This document shows positions 10,386-19,181 of a stretch of 64,000 bases of DNA, piece after piece. Every line of letters begins with the position of its first letter. The stretch's first letter is position 1. The translations under genes were made by a program, and so were the position numbers. Below the pieces are notes generated by a model. The model worked only from the letters and a program-made list of their open reading frames with translations, had not been told where the DNA came from and did not search any database. Source of the DNA: Streptomyces sp. NBC_01451 (GTDB lineage Bacteria > Actinomycetota > Actinomycetes > Streptomycetales > Streptomycetaceae); NCBI RefSeq assembly GCF_036227485.1, contig NZ_CP109479.1, positions 992,001 through 1,056,000 of the forward strand, given 5' to 3'.

Positions 10386-11093
10386 TCAGCTCACCACTCC
10401 GGTCATGACGCCCACGGGGACGGCGAGGAAACCGGCCGTGAGCAGCAGCGCGAGGACGTTCGCGACGGTCTTGAGGGCGCGGTCGCGGGTGCGGCTGCCG
10501 ACGCCGAGGGTCTGGGCGGCGCTCCAGAAGCCGTGCCGGACGTGCAGGCCGAGGGCGAGCATCGCGACGATGTAGACGACGTTGCCGTACCAGGTGGAGA
10601 AGGTGTCGACGACGTTCTGGTAGGGGTGGCCCGGCTGGAAGCCGCCCGAGTGGACCGTGCCGGTGGTCAGGTCGAGGACGTGCCAGACGATGAAGAGGCC
10701 GAGGATGATCCCGCCCCAGCGCATGGTGCGTGTCGCGTAGCTCGTCCGCGCCTTCCTGTGCACGTACTTGCCCGGCCGGGCCCGGATGTCGCGGCGGCTG
10801 AGCTGGTAGGCGGAGGTGGCGTGGCCGAAGACGGCGACCACGAGGACGATCCGGATGAGCCAGAGCGTCCACTCGTAGTGCATGAAGGGCTCGCCGACCG
10901 TGCGCAGCCAGTGGGCGTAGTGGTTGAACTCGCCGGGCCCGAAGAAGATCTTCAGGTTGCCGATCATGTGGACGACGAGATACAGCAGCATGATCAGGCC
11001 GCTCACGGCCATCACGGTCTTCTTGCCGACGGAGCTGTCCCACACCGTGCGTGCCATGGACGGCCGTCGGTCCGTCCGTGTTGCCAGAGCCAT
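10386..11093 (-). CDS. sdhC: Succinate dehydrogenase cytochrome b subunit
   Basis: 235 residues from the ATG at 11091-11093. Internal ATG 11055-11057 ([13 protein letters not shown]) is an alternative start, and an upstream ATG at 11130-11132 is less likely. Five hydrophobic segments are seen: [76 protein letters not shown] and [18 protein letters not shown]. They include His residues spaced as haem ligands. This is the single-polypeptide di-haem anchor that reduces menaquinone. It is the first gene of sdhCAB and is transcribed divergently from the LysR gene across a 95-nt gap. Confidence 0.9.
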   Translation of the reverse strand: MALATRTDRRPSMARTVWDSSVGKKTVMAVSGLIMLLYLVVHMIGNLKIFFGPGEFNHYAHWLRTVGEPFMHYEWTLWLIRIVLVVAVFGHATSAYQLSRRDIRARPGKYVHRKARTSYATRTMRWGGIILGLFIVWHVLDLTTGTVHSGGFQPGHPYQNVVDTFSTWYGNVVYIVAMLALGLHVRHGFWSAAQTLGVGSRTRDRALKTVANVLALLLTAGFLAVPVGVMTGVVS

Positions 11094-11152
11094 GGGACAA
11101 GACGCTAAGGCGGGGAAACCCGATCGGTCCAAGACATGGTCCGGCTCGTTTC

Positions 11153-11169
11153 CATAGTCAGTGCCTATG
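11153..11169. promoter_or_regulatory. LysR-type operator dyad
   Basis: CATAG-N7-CTATG, perfect 5-bp arms with the T-N11-A core expected for LysR regulators. It lies 20 nt upstream of the LysR start codon and 60 nt upstream of the sdhC start, so it could serve autoregulation and control of sdhCAB. Confidence 0.6.
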
Positions 11170-11188
11170 CACGACCTATCCTGGACGC

Positions 11189-12073
11189 ATGCAGTTCCAG
11201 CAGCTCCAGTACTTCGTGGCGGTCGCCGAGACCCGGCACTTCACCCGCGCCGCCGATCTCGTCCATGTCGCACAGCCGTCGCTCTCCCAGCAGATCAAGT
11301 CGCTGGAAAGGGAGTTGGGGGCCGAACTGTTCCTGCGGGCACGCGGCAACATCACCCTCACGGACGCCGGCGAGGCGCTCCTCCCGCTGGCCCGGCGCAT
11401 CCTGGCCGACGCGGACACCGCCCGGCACGAGGTGCAGGAACTGGTCCAGCTGCGGTCGGGGCGGATCCGGCTGGGCGCGACGCCGAGCCTGTGCACGGGC
11501 CTGCTGCCGGACGTGCTGCGCGCCTTCCACGACCGCTATCCCGGCATCCGGCTGCTGATCGAGGAGGGCGGCTCGCACGACCTCGTACGCGAGCTGGCGC
11601 GCGGCGCCCTGGACCTGGCCCTGGTCGTCCTCCCGCTGCCGACCCCGTCCCCGGCGCTGACCACGGTGGAGGTCCTGCGCGAGGACCTGGTGGTGGTGTC
11701 GTCCCCGGAGGCACCCGCACCCGGCCGGGGCCGGCGGACCGTCCGCGTCGCCGACCTGGAGGGCGAGCGCCTGGTGATGTTCCGGCACGGCTACGACCTG
11801 CGCGAGCTGACCGTGGCCGCGTGCCGCTCCGCCGGGTTCGAGCCGGAGTTCGCGGTGGAGGGCGGGGAGATGGACGCGGTGCTGGGCTTCGTGCGGGCAG
11901 GGCTGGGCGTGGCCGTCGTACCGCGCATGGTGGCGAGCCGGTCGGGCCACGACCTGCGGGTGACGCCCCTGGCCCGGCCGGGGCTGTTCCGGGCGATCGC
12001 GCTGGCCCACCGCAGCGATGTGGCTCCGCCCCGGGCGGCTCGCGAGTTGCAGCGGATGCTGCTTGAGCGGTGA
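11189..12073 (+). CDS. LysR-family transcriptional regulator
   Basis: 294 residues from ATG 11189. The N-terminal winged helix-turn-helix is canonical (MQFQQLQYFVAVAETRHFTR, then AADLVHVAQPSLSQQIKSLE and ELGAELFLR). The effector-binding periplasmic-binding-protein fold begins near residue 90 (IRLGATPSLCTGLLPDVLRAF) and includes GEMDAVLGFVRAGLGVAVVP. It is divergent from sdhCAB and sits next to a T-N11-A dyad, so it is a good candidate to control the succinate dehydrogenase operon. The inducer is unknown. Confidence 0.92.
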   Translation: MQFQQLQYFVAVAETRHFTRAADLVHVAQPSLSQQIKSLERELGAELFLRARGNITLTDAGEALLPLARRILADADTARHEVQELVQLRSGRIRLGATPSLCTGLLPDVLRAFHDRYPGIRLLIEEGGSHDLVRELARGALDLALVVLPLPTPSPALTTVEVLREDLVVVSSPEAPAPGRGRRTVRVADLEGERLVMFRHGYDLRELTVAACRSAGFEPEFAVEGGEMDAVLGFVRAGLGVAVVPRMVASRSGHDLRVTPLARPGLFRAIALAHRSDVAPPRAARELQRMLLER

Positions 12074-12100
12074 GCCGTGAGGGCGGGGTCGGGGACACAG

Positions 12101-12160
12101 CGCGGGTGGTGTGCGGCTGGTCGCGCGGTTCCCCGCGCCCCTTCAGGGCGCCTCCGCCGG
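12101..12160 (-). repeat. Dispersed intergenic repeat, copy 2 (with hairpin)
   Basis: On the minus strand this reads as a variant of the repeat at 7595: GGGGCGCGGGG, then GCGCGACCAGCC. A hairpin GCGCCC-CTTCA-GGGCGC spans 12135-12151. It lies between the convergent ends of the LysR gene and the GGDEF/EAL gene and can act as a terminator for both. Confidence 0.6.
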
Positions 12161-12175
12161 AGCACGAGCCAGGTC

Positions 12176-14320
12176 TCACCCCGTCGCGTCCGCCAGAACC
12201 AGGTCGTGCAGGCGGTCCGGAGGGCCGGGGCGGGCGTAGTACCAGCCCTGGGCCGTGTCGCAGCCGAGTATGCGGAGCTGCTCGGCCTGGGCGCCCGTCT
12301 CCACGCCCTCGACCGTGACCGTGAGGTTCAGGCTGTGGGCGAGGGAGACGATCCCCTCGACGATCTTGAGGTCGACGGGGTCCGCCGGGAACTGCTGCAT
12401 CCCCTGGGTGAAGGAGCGGTCGAGCTTGAGGATGCTCACCGGGAGGCGGCGCAGGTTGGCGAGGTTCGAGTAGCCGGTGCCGAAGTCGTCCAGGGCGATG
12501 TCGACGCCCATCTCGGCGAGGCGGCGCAGCGGTTTGAGGAGGTCGTCGTCGGCGCCGATCAACGCCGACTCCGTCACCTCCAGGCACAGGGCCTCGGGTT
12601 CCAGGCCCGCGCGTTCCAGGATGTCGACGGTGTCCTGCACCAGGCCGGGGTGGGTGAGCTGGCACGGGGACAGGTTGACGTTGATGCGCAGCGGGCCCCC
12701 GGCCGGGTGTCCCCCGTACTGTTCCTGCCAGTCCCGGGCCTGGCGCACCGACTGTTCCAGGACCCAGCGGCCCAGCGGGACGATCAGGCCGGTGTGTTCG
12801 GCGAGCGGGATGAAGCGGTCGGGGCCGAGGACACCGTGCTGCGGATGCAGCCAGCGCACCAGGGCCTCGGCGCCGCGGACGCTGCCGTCACCGAGGTGGA
12901 CCAGCGGCTGGTACTCGATGAAGAACTCGTTCCGGTCCAGGGCGGCCGGCAGCGCGGTGGTCAGCCCATGGCGGGTGATCGCCCTCAAGTCGGCCTCGGG
13001 ATCGGCCAGTTCGAAGCGATTGCCGCCCGCCGACTTCGCCCGGTACATGGTGATGTCGGCGCTGCGCAGCACTTCCGCGGGGCCGCGCTCCCCCGCCGGG
13101 CCCTCGACGATGCCGATGCTCCCGCGCACGGTCAGCTCACGGCCGTCGACACTGACCGGCGCGATCATGGCGTTCATGATGCGGGCGGCGAGTTCGTCGA
13201 CCTCGCGTTCGGTGTCGGGGCCGGTGGTCAGCGCCACGAACTCGTCGCCGCCCAGCCGGGCCACCATCTCGCCCGGCGCGGTCGCGCAGGACTGCAGCCG
13301 GTCGGCGACCTCGACGAGCAGCCGGTCGCCGGCCGCGTGGCCGAGGCTGTCGTTGATGGTCTTGAAGCCGTCGAGGTCGAGATAGCACAGGCCGAAGCGC
13401 TGGCCCTCGCCCGCCGACACCGCCTTCTCCAGTCGTTCGAAGAACAGGGTGCGGTTGGGCAGCCCGGTGAGCGCGTCGTGCGTGGCCTCGTACCGTAGCC
13501 GCAGGTTGAGGAGCCTGCGCTCGGTGGTGTCCTCCATCAGCGCCAGCTGGTACTGCGGCCGGCCGTCGGCGTCGCGCAGCAGGGAGACCGTGAGGTTGGT
13601 CCACAGGACCGTTCCGTCGGGGCGGTAGAACGCCTTCTCGACGTGGTAGTGCTCCCGGTCCCCGCGGACGAGTTCGTCGTACAGCCGCCAGACCTGCGGG
13701 GCGTCGTCCGGGTGGGTCCAGTCCGTGACCCTGCGGCCTCGTACGGTCTGCTCCGAACCGCCGAACATGCGTTGCAGCGCGCCGTTGATCTGGAGGATGT
13801 TCCCGTCGAGGTCGGCGATGCCGATCCCTATGGCCGCGCCCTCGAAGACCGCCCGGAAGCGGGCCTCGCTGTCGTGCAGCGCCTCGGCGACCGCGCTGCG
13901 CGCGCTCTGCGCGGCCCACGCGATCGCCTCCTGCTCGGCCAGTGTCCGGTCCCGCAGCGCGGTGGCGTATCCGGCGGCCATGGCGTGCTGGAGTCGCGAC
14001 GAACGGGCGCGCAGGTCCTCCTGCGGGCCGTCCGCGCCGCAGTACAGCACCAGATAGGCGTCCACGCAGTCGAGCGAGCGGCTGAGCGCCTCGGGGTCGG
14101 TGCAGTGCGCGGTGACCAGCGCGGCGCCGACGGCCCTGCCTTCCTCGGCGTCGAAGGTCCTGGCCAGCAGAGCCTGGCTCAACCGCTCGGCGAGCGGCAG
14201 GAGTTGCTCCTCGAACTCCACCCGGGTGAGTGACGTGGAGGTCACCTGGTAGACCGCCCGGCTCCAGATGGTCGCGAACCTGCGGAGTCTGTCCTGAGGG
14301 CCGTCCGGCTCGGCCGTCAC
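12176..14320 (-). CDS. rmdA: PAS-GGDEF-EAL cyclic-di-GMP turnover protein (RmdA-like)
   Basis: 714 residues from GTG 14318-14320, which overlaps the upstream stop (GTGA). An N-terminal helical region (residues 1-140) is followed by PAS/PAC (about 150-265, FRAVFEGAAIGIGIADLDGN), GGDEF (278-437) with intact RLGGDEFVAL at 355-364, and EAL (450-705) with intact GAEALVRWL and DDFGTGYSNL. Both catalytic signatures look complete, so diguanylate cyclase and phosphodiesterase activities are both plausible. No membrane helix was seen. Domain order and its position near sdh/ols genes match RmdA of S. coelicolor, which affects development through c-di-GMP. The symbol rests on that recalled synteny. Confidence 0.75.
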   Translation of the reverse strand: MTAEPDGPQDRLRRFATIWSRAVYQVTSTSLTRVEFEEQLLPLAERLSQALLARTFDAEEGRAVGAALVTAHCTDPEALSRSLDCVDAYLVLYCGADGPQEDLRARSSRLQHAMAAGYATALRDRTLAEQEAIAWAAQSARSAVAEALHDSEARFRAVFEGAAIGIGIADLDGNILQINGALQRMFGGSEQTVRGRRVTDWTHPDDAPQVWRLYDELVRGDREHYHVEKAFYRPDGTVLWTNLTVSLLRDADGRPQYQLALMEDTTERRLLNLRLRYEATHDALTGLPNRTLFFERLEKAVSAGEGQRFGLCYLDLDGFKTINDSLGHAAGDRLLVEVADRLQSCATAPGEMVARLGGDEFVALTTGPDTEREVDELAARIMNAMIAPVSVDGRELTVRGSIGIVEGPAGERGPAEVLRSADITMYRAKSAGGNRFELADPEADLRAITRHGLTTALPAALDRNEFFIEYQPLVHLGDGSVRGAEALVRWLHPQHGVLGPDRFIPLAEHTGLIVPLGRWVLEQSVRQARDWQEQYGGHPAGGPLRINVNLSPCQLTHPGLVQDTVDILERAGLEPEALCLEVTESALIGADDDLLKPLRRLAEMGVDIALDDFGTGYSNLANLRRLPVSILKLDRSFTQGMQQFPADPVDLKIVEGIVSLAHSLNLTVTVEGVETGAQAEQLRILGCDTAQGWYYARPGPPDRLHDLVLADATG

Positions 14321-15129
14321 GCCTTGCGCCCCACGCCGGCGAATCCGGAGAAGGAGTACGCGTCCTCGTCCTCCGGTGCAGTCTCCGGCCGCCACTGCGG
14401 CATGGGCACCAGTCCCGGTTCCACCATGTCGTACCCCTCGAAGAACCGCGCGATCGCCTCGCGCGAGCGCATGACCAGCGGATTGCGAATGCCCTTGTAT
14501 ACGTCGACCGCACCCTCGGCCCGCTCCGACGGCAGCGGGATTCCCTCGTACGAGGCATGCGTCAGGACGAGCAGGCTGCCGGGAGCGAGCGCGTCGCGCA
14601 GCTCGGCGACCGCCGTGTACGGGTCGTCCATGTCTTCCACGAAATGCAGTATGGCAACGAGAAGCAGGGCCACTGGCCGGTTCTGATCGATCAGGGCCCG
14701 CACCTGGGGGCTGTCCAGGATCTCCCGGGGCTTGCGCAGATCGGCGGCGAGGACGTCCGCGTGCTCGTCGCCGGCCAGGACCGCCTGGCTGTGTGCGACG
14801 GCAACCGGGTCGTGGTCGACGTACATCACCCGCGCCTCGGGGCGGACCGCCCGGGCCACTTCGTGGACGCTGCCGAAGGTGGGGATGCCGGAGCCGATGT
14901 CGAGGAACTGGGTGATGCCCTCGTCGGCGGCGAAGCGGACGGCCCGGCGCATGAACGCGCGGTTCGCCTGCATGATCTTCGGAAGTCCCGGCATGAACTC
15001 CAGGGCCCTGCGGGCCGCTTCCCGGTCGACCTCGAAGTTGTGCGAACCGCCCAGGTAGAAGTCATAGATCCGGGAAACGCTCGGCACCGAGATGTCGATG
15101 CCCCGGGGGGCCCAGGCAGGACGCTCCAT
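14317..15129 (-). CDS. SAM-dependent methyltransferase, DUF574 family
   Basis: 270 residues. The DUF574 hallmarks are the N-terminal SVSRIYDFYLGGSHNFEVDR, the SAM-binding loop ITQFLDIGSGIPTFGSVHEVA near residue 75, and VMYVDHDPVAVAHSQ. This family is greatly expanded in Streptomyces and some members are called developmental or antibiotic methyltransferases, but substrates are mostly unknown. Its stop overlaps the GTG start of the c-di-GMP gene, so the two proteins are made in a coupled way. No promoter was identified in the ~300 nt upstream. Confidence 0.82.
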   Translation of the reverse strand: MERPAWAPRGIDISVPSVSRIYDFYLGGSHNFEVDREAARRALEFMPGLPKIMQANRAFMRRAVRFAADEGITQFLDIGSGIPTFGSVHEVARAVRPEARVMYVDHDPVAVAHSQAVLAGDEHADVLAADLRKPREILDSPQVRALIDQNRPVALLLVAILHFVEDMDDPYTAVAELRDALAPGSLLVLTHASYEGIPLPSERAEGAVDVYKGIRNPLVMRSREAIARFFEGYDMVEPGLVPMPQWRPETAPEDEDAYSFSGFAGVGRKA

Positions 15130-15425
15130 CTATCTCTCTCCCAGGAGTTGGCAGGCGTGGCGCTCCAGTGTTCGAGCTGAGGTTACTGATCGCCTGCCAA
15201 AGGGGCGAGCCTAAACGGAAATTGACCATCCGTTCCCGGTCACTGCCTGCGGCACGTGCCGAATTGACGTATCGCGAACTTCATCCGAAAAGTATCCGGA
15301 GCATTCCAAAGAGTTCTCAAGGGTTACGAAGTACCGCCACGGACTCCTGGTCGGAATACGGCGGGTCAGGGACGATTCACCGGCAAATCGCCCTGCCCAC
15401 CGACGAGTTCCGGACATGCCGAAGC

Positions 15426-15476
15426 GGCCTGCTCGCTCCGTCCCGCACGGACTGTGCGGGACGGAGCGAGCAGGCC
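15426..15476 (-). terminator. Long bidirectional terminator hairpin
   Basis: A perfect 23-bp stem with a GGACT loop (left arm 15426-15448, right arm 15454-15476). It sits 37 nt beyond the stop of the lipoprotein gene, so it ends that transcript. The remaining gap 15130-15425 shows no gene or clear signal. Confidence 0.8.
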
Positions 15477-15512
15477 CGGAGAAGTCGCTTTCCCCTGTCG
15501 CCCGTTCGGCTG

Positions 15513-16493
15513 TTACTGGTTCGGCGCGCCGACCAGCTTGCCGTCGGGTGCCACGGCGTACCAGGTGCCGCCGACGCCCTGGCCGTTGGTGTCGCCGGCC
15601 TTCTTGTCGTTGATGAAGGTGTAGATGGGCGAGCAGTTGAGCGTCTGCTGCTCGGCACCGTCGGGCCGGGTGAAGTTCATGTAGCCCTTCTCCTTGATGC
15701 CCTTCGTGTCCTTGAAGGCGACCGGCTCGACGACCGGCCACTTGTCCAGGCAGGCACCGACGCAGGCGGACACCGGCTTCGGCCAGGCCTCGTCCTTCAG
15801 GAAGCGGTAGACCGTCATGCCGTTCTTGTCGACGACGATCGTCCCGAGCTTCGGGTCGTTGCGGGTGGACAGACCGGGCAGCGAGGCCAGCGTGGCCTTC
15901 TTGCCGTCGGGCGCGAGGCCGTACCACTTACCGCCCACACCCTGGCCCTTGATGTCGCCGGGCGAGGTGTCCTTGGCGTAGTAGTAGGCGGCCCAGCCGC
16001 CGACGGTGAGCTGCTTGGTGCCGTCGGAACGGGTCACCTCGCCGAGCAGCGCGGCATCGATACCGGCACCGGCCGTGACATCGTCCGCCGGAACCGGCGG
16101 CCAGGCGGTGGCGCAGTCGCCGTCACAGTTGGACTTCGGCGGTTCGGCCGTGTCCTGGTCGAACCGGTAGAGCGTACGACCGCTGTTGCTGGCCAGCACC
16201 TTGCCGATCGAAGCATTGGTGACCACGTTCAACTGGCCCGCGGCGGCCGAGTTGCCCGCGGCGGCCTGCTCTCCGTTGGCCTCCGTACCGGTGTCGGTAC
16301 CCGTGTCCGTACCCGTACCAGTGCCCGCCGTGCCCGTGCCGGCCACGGATCCGTATCCACCGGCGGCCGGTGCCGCCGCGCCGACGTTCTGGCTGCTCGC
16401 GTCGGCCGCCTTGTCCTGACCGCACGCCGTCGTCAGCGCCAGCACGGCCGCAGCTGACGCTACGAGTGAGGCGCTCCGCCAGGAGGTCTTCAT
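15513..16493 (-). CDS. Secreted lipoprotein with two COG4315 (lipoprotein_15) repeats
   Basis: 326 residues from ATG 16491-16493. A lipoprotein signal ends in the lipobox LTTAC near residue 24. A Gly/Thr-rich linker with GTGTG/TDTG repeats follows, then two to three copies of the COG4315 module ([10 protein letters not shown] ... [12 protein letters not shown], and [10 protein letters not shown] ... [12 protein letters not shown]), each with a Cys pair, and [19 protein letters not shown] segments. The protein should be anchored to the outer face of the membrane. It resembles the S. coelicolor lipoprotein SCO0930 in architecture; the function of these repeats is not established. It is a single gene with a long terminator. 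Confidence 0.8.
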   Translation of the reverse strand: MKTSWRSASLVASAAAVLALTTACGQDKAADASSQNVGAAAPAAGGYGSVAGTGTAGTGTGTDTGTDTGTEANGEQAAAGNSAAAGQLNVVTNASIGKVLASNSGRTLYRFDQDTAEPPKSNCDGDCATAWPPVPADDVTAGAGIDAALLGEVTRSDGTKQLTVGGWAAYYYAKDTSPGDIKGQGVGGKWYGLAPDGKKATLASLPGLSTRNDPKLGTIVVDKNGMTVYRFLKDEAWPKPVSACVGACLDKWPVVEPVAFKDTKGIKEKGYMNFTRPDGAEQQTLNCSPIYTFINDKKAGDTNGQGVGGTWYAVAPDGKLVGAPNQ

Positions 16494-16763
16494 TACGTAC
16501 TCCCCGTAATCATTAGGGTGTTGCGACGCCCTGCTGGGCCGCCGCACGGTCCTAGGTACGGGCGGGGATGGTCACTGTGTTCAACCACCGCACAAAATTC
16601 TTTCCGAACCCTGTGGCCACACCCGTCCCACGCATCCCATCTCGCACACGAAGACGATCACCAGCCACTCCTGGAACAGGTGATCCAAACCGCTGCACGA
16701 CATATGTCACTCGTTCGGGGCAATCTCCTCGCGCTCCCGCGCGCGCGGGAGCGGCCACCACAC

Positions 16764-17513
16764 ATGATCTTCGTCGTGCATGGACCCACACGGACCCGAT
16801 TCGCCCTCGCCACAAGGTTGTTGGCGCTGCTGGCCCTGACCTGGCTGCTCGTCGGCGCACCGGTCGGCACGGCCGACGCGACGACCTGCGTCTCCGTCTC
16901 CACCGGCTCGGGCAACGGCACCTCGGTGACGGTCACCGGGCCCGGCGCCACGGTCACGGTCGGCACCGGTCTCCCGGTCGCCACCGGAGACGGCTGGTCG
17001 GTCGGCACGGGCAACGATGGAACCGCCGTCGCCGGAAACGGCACGGCGGTCGTCGTCGGCACCGGCTCCTGGTGCCCGAGCCCGACACCACCGCCCCCCT
17101 GCCCCACCCCGACGCCCACACCTGCTCCGACTCCCACGCCGACCCCGACACCCACACCCACACCCACACCGGAGCCGCCACCGAAGCCGAGGCCCACCCC
17201 GACCCCTGAGCCCACTCCCCCGCAGAAGCCGACCCCGGCACCGGAGCCGAAGCCACCGGCCGCTCCGCCCGCCCCGACCCCGAGTCCGCCGCCGCCTCCT
17301 GCGCCCGCACCCGCACCCGTGCACACACCGACGCGCGCCACGAAGCCGAGCCCGAGCCCGACCGCGTCACCTCTTCCGGCTCCGGTGAGTTATCCGCCGT
17401 ACCACGTGTCCGCCCGCAAACGGACCGTCCGCAGCGGCCCTTCGCTGGTCTCGTTCACCCTGCTCGTCACCCTGCCCGCCGTGATCGCCGTCGCCGCACT
17501 GCGTCCGCGCTGA
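16764..17513 (+). CDS. Secreted Pro/Thr-rich protein with C-terminal membrane anchor
   Basis: 249 residues from the ATG at 16764; an in-frame ATG at 16704 is possible but would place charged residues before the signal. A signal peptide ([23 protein letters not shown]) is followed by a Gly/Thr/Val-rich beta-repeat region with [18 protein letters not shown] units. A long linker of PTPTP and PEPKP repeats (about residues 105-195) comes next. The C-terminus has [10 protein letters not shown], then one hydrophobic helix ([19 protein letters not shown]) and RPR. The linker could span the cell wall. No LPXTG is present. It lies 18 nt ahead of the DUF4239 gene, with which it probably forms an operon. 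Confidence 0.65.
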   Translation: MIFVVHGPTRTRFALATRLLALLALTWLLVGAPVGTADATTCVSVSTGSGNGTSVTVTGPGATVTVGTGLPVATGDGWSVGTGNDGTAVAGNGTAVVVGTGSWCPSPTPPPPCPTPTPTPAPTPTPTPTPTPTPTPEPPPKPRPTPTPEPTPPQKPTPAPEPKPPAAPPAPTPSPPPPPAPAPAPVHTPTRATKPSPSPTASPLPAPVSYPPYHVSARKRTVRSGPSLVSFTLLVTLPAVIAVAALRPR

Positions 17514-17531
17514 CCCCTTGGAGGCATCCCC

Positions 17532-18296
17532 TTGTCGGAATGGCTTGTTCTCGCCGTCGCGATCGCGGCCGCGTGCGCGGTCGTCATCCTCATCACCTTC
17601 GTACGGGACCGAAGGGCCCCGGAGGACGAGGATCCGTCCGACACCCCGGACGTGATCGAGTACATGACGATGTGGATCGGCGTGGTGTACGCCATCGTGC
17701 TGGGTCTGGCCATCGCGGGCGTCTGGGAGGCGCGCGGTGTCGCCCAGGACCATGTCGGGACCGAGGCCCACGCGCTGCACGAGATCTCGGAGCGGGTCCG
17801 GGTCTATCCGCCGGACGTCCGTGACCGGATTCGGGACGACGTCAACGCCTATGTCGGACACGTCGTCAACACCGAATGGCACGAGATGGCGGACAACGGC
17901 CGGGTCACCAAGCGCGGCGACCAGCTGCTGCAACGCATCCGCGTCGACGTCACCGACTACGAGCCGACCACGGACTTCCAGGCGCAGGCCTACCAGCCGC
18001 TCCTCGACCAGGTCACCGCGGCGGACCAGGCACGCACGGCCCGCGCCGACTCGACCGGGCCGACCATGCCCGGCGTCGTGTGGTTCGGCCTGATCGCGGG
18101 GGCCATGATCACGGTCGGCATGATCTTCGCCCTCCAGATCCGCCGCACGCCCCGCGAACTGATCCTGGCCGGGCTCTTCTCGACCCTGATCGCCTTCCTG
18201 CTCTTCCTGATCTGGGACTTCGACGCGCCCTACAGCCGTGGCATCACGGCCACGGCGGATCCGTTCCTGACGCTCTTTCCGGGCGTGGGCCGCTGA
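17532..18296 (+). CDS. DUF4239 (bestrophin-like domain) membrane protein
   Basis: 254 residues. The start is a TTG with GGAGG eight nt upstream. Four hydrophobic segments are seen: LVLAVAIAAACAVVILITFV at the N-terminus, WIGVVYAIVLGLAIAGVW near residue 50, VVWFGLIAGAMITVGMIFAL near 180 and ILAGLFSTLIAFLLFLIWDF near 215. A large soluble loop lies between the second and third. This is the DUF4239 pattern, distantly related to bestrophin channels; transport activity is not shown. Its tight spacing behind the anchored Pro/Thr-rich protein suggests joint function at the envelope. Confidence 0.75.
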   Translation: MSEWLVLAVAIAAACAVVILITFVRDRRAPEDEDPSDTPDVIEYMTMWIGVVYAIVLGLAIAGVWEARGVAQDHVGTEAHALHEISERVRVYPPDVRDRIRDDVNAYVGHVVNTEWHEMADNGRVTKRGDQLLQRIRVDVTDYEPTTDFQAQAYQPLLDQVTAADQARTARADSTGPTMPGVVWFGLIAGAMITVGMIFALQIRRTPRELILAGLFSTLIAFLLFLIWDFDAPYSRGITATADPFLTLFPGVGR

Positions 18297-18347
18297 CGGC
18301 GCACGGTCCGGCGGGAACCGGCTGACGGTTCCTCACCGGACGCGTCC

Positions 18348-18386
18348 GCCGGGGGACACCCGCGCCACGCGCGCGTGTCCCCCGGC
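18348..18386 (+). terminator. Terminator after the DUF4239 gene
   Basis: A 12-bp perfect stem (GCCGGGGGACAC / GTGTCCCCCGGC) with a GC-rich inner arm CGCG-CCACG-CGCG, 52 nt after the DUF4239 stop. It separates this unit from the next surface gene. Confidence 0.75.
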
Positions 18387-18561
18387 TCGCTCAACGAGAT
18401 CCCCTGAGCGGCCCACACCCGTGCCCCATTCGCACGACACCGATCGCGCGTACGCACGTGTGTTCCTAGCGTTTCGGTCATCGAGGTGCATTTCTGGCGC
18501 GACCGGTACGGCGCGAGCGGAAAAGGTCCGCAGCTGCTCCTCGGGGACCCGGAGGACTCAT

Positions 18562-19086
18562 ATGCACGCGATACGCGTCGCCTCGGCCGCTCTGCTGGGC
18601 GTCACCGCCCTCACCTTCACCGCGCCCGCCGCCGGAGCGGCCGTCACGGAGAACAGCGTCACGTCGTTCGGCTTCAGTGTGGTGCCCTCGACCATCGCGG
18701 CGGGCGGACAGGTAAGCCTGCACGTGGACAGCTGCAACGACGACACCCGGGTGTCCTCCGGTGTCTTCGATCCGGTCACCATTCCCAAGGGGCACTCGTC
18801 GGCGACGGCGAAGGTCGACTGGGACGCCAAGCCGGGGGCCGCCTACCGGGTGACGTTCACGTGCGGCGGCGAGAGCGGTCACACCGACCTCACTATCGCC
18901 GGCGGACACCCCAGCGACCCGACGCACTACCCCCTCCCCGTCCAGCGGGGTGTGCACGCGGGCGAGGGCGGCAGCGTCGCCGGCTTCGACCTCAAGGAGA
19001 TCGGCCTCGGAGCCGCGCTCATCGCGGGGTCACTGGCGGTGGCGTACCACTATTCGCGTCGTCGCCCGGGCGACGACAACGCCTGA
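18562..19086 (+). CDS. Secreted Ig-like protein with C-terminal anchor (paralogue A)
   Basis: 174 residues from ATG 18562 with GGAGGA just upstream. It has a signal peptide (VASAALLGVTALTFTAPAAGA) and a beta-rich domain with two Cys (VDSCNDDTR and VTFTCGGES) that can form a disulphide. The segment STIAAGGQVSLHV matches SVIAPGGQLVLTA of the convergent gene. The C-terminus is one membrane helix (IGLGAALIAGSLAVAYHY) followed by SRRRPGDDNA. This is the layout of a wall- or membrane-anchored surface protein, but there is no LPXTG-type motif before the helix. Function is unknown; a sortase gene lies 0.9 kb downstream. Confidence 0.7.
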   Translation: MHAIRVASAALLGVTALTFTAPAAGAAVTENSVTSFGFSVVPSTIAAGGQVSLHVDSCNDDTRVSSGVFDPVTIPKGHSSATAKVDWDAKPGAAYRVTFTCGGESGHTDLTIAGGHPSDPTHYPLPVQRGVHAGEGGSVAGFDLKEIGLGAALIAGSLAVAYHYSRRRPGDDNA

Positions 19087-19101
19087 CCCGGCAGGACCCG
19101 C

Positions 19102-19148
19102 ACAGCCCTTCGCCCCGGACCCTGACGGGTTCCGGGGCGAAGGGCTGT
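19102..19148. terminator. Bidirectional terminator between the convergent paralogues
   Basis: An 18-bp perfect stem (arms 19102-19119 and 19131-19148) with an 11-nt loop, placed 16 nt after the stop of paralogue A and 34 nt beyond the stop of paralogue B. Confidence 0.85.
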
Positions 19149-19181
19149 ACACGTGCGGTCCGCGCTCCGAAGGGGTGGGCG

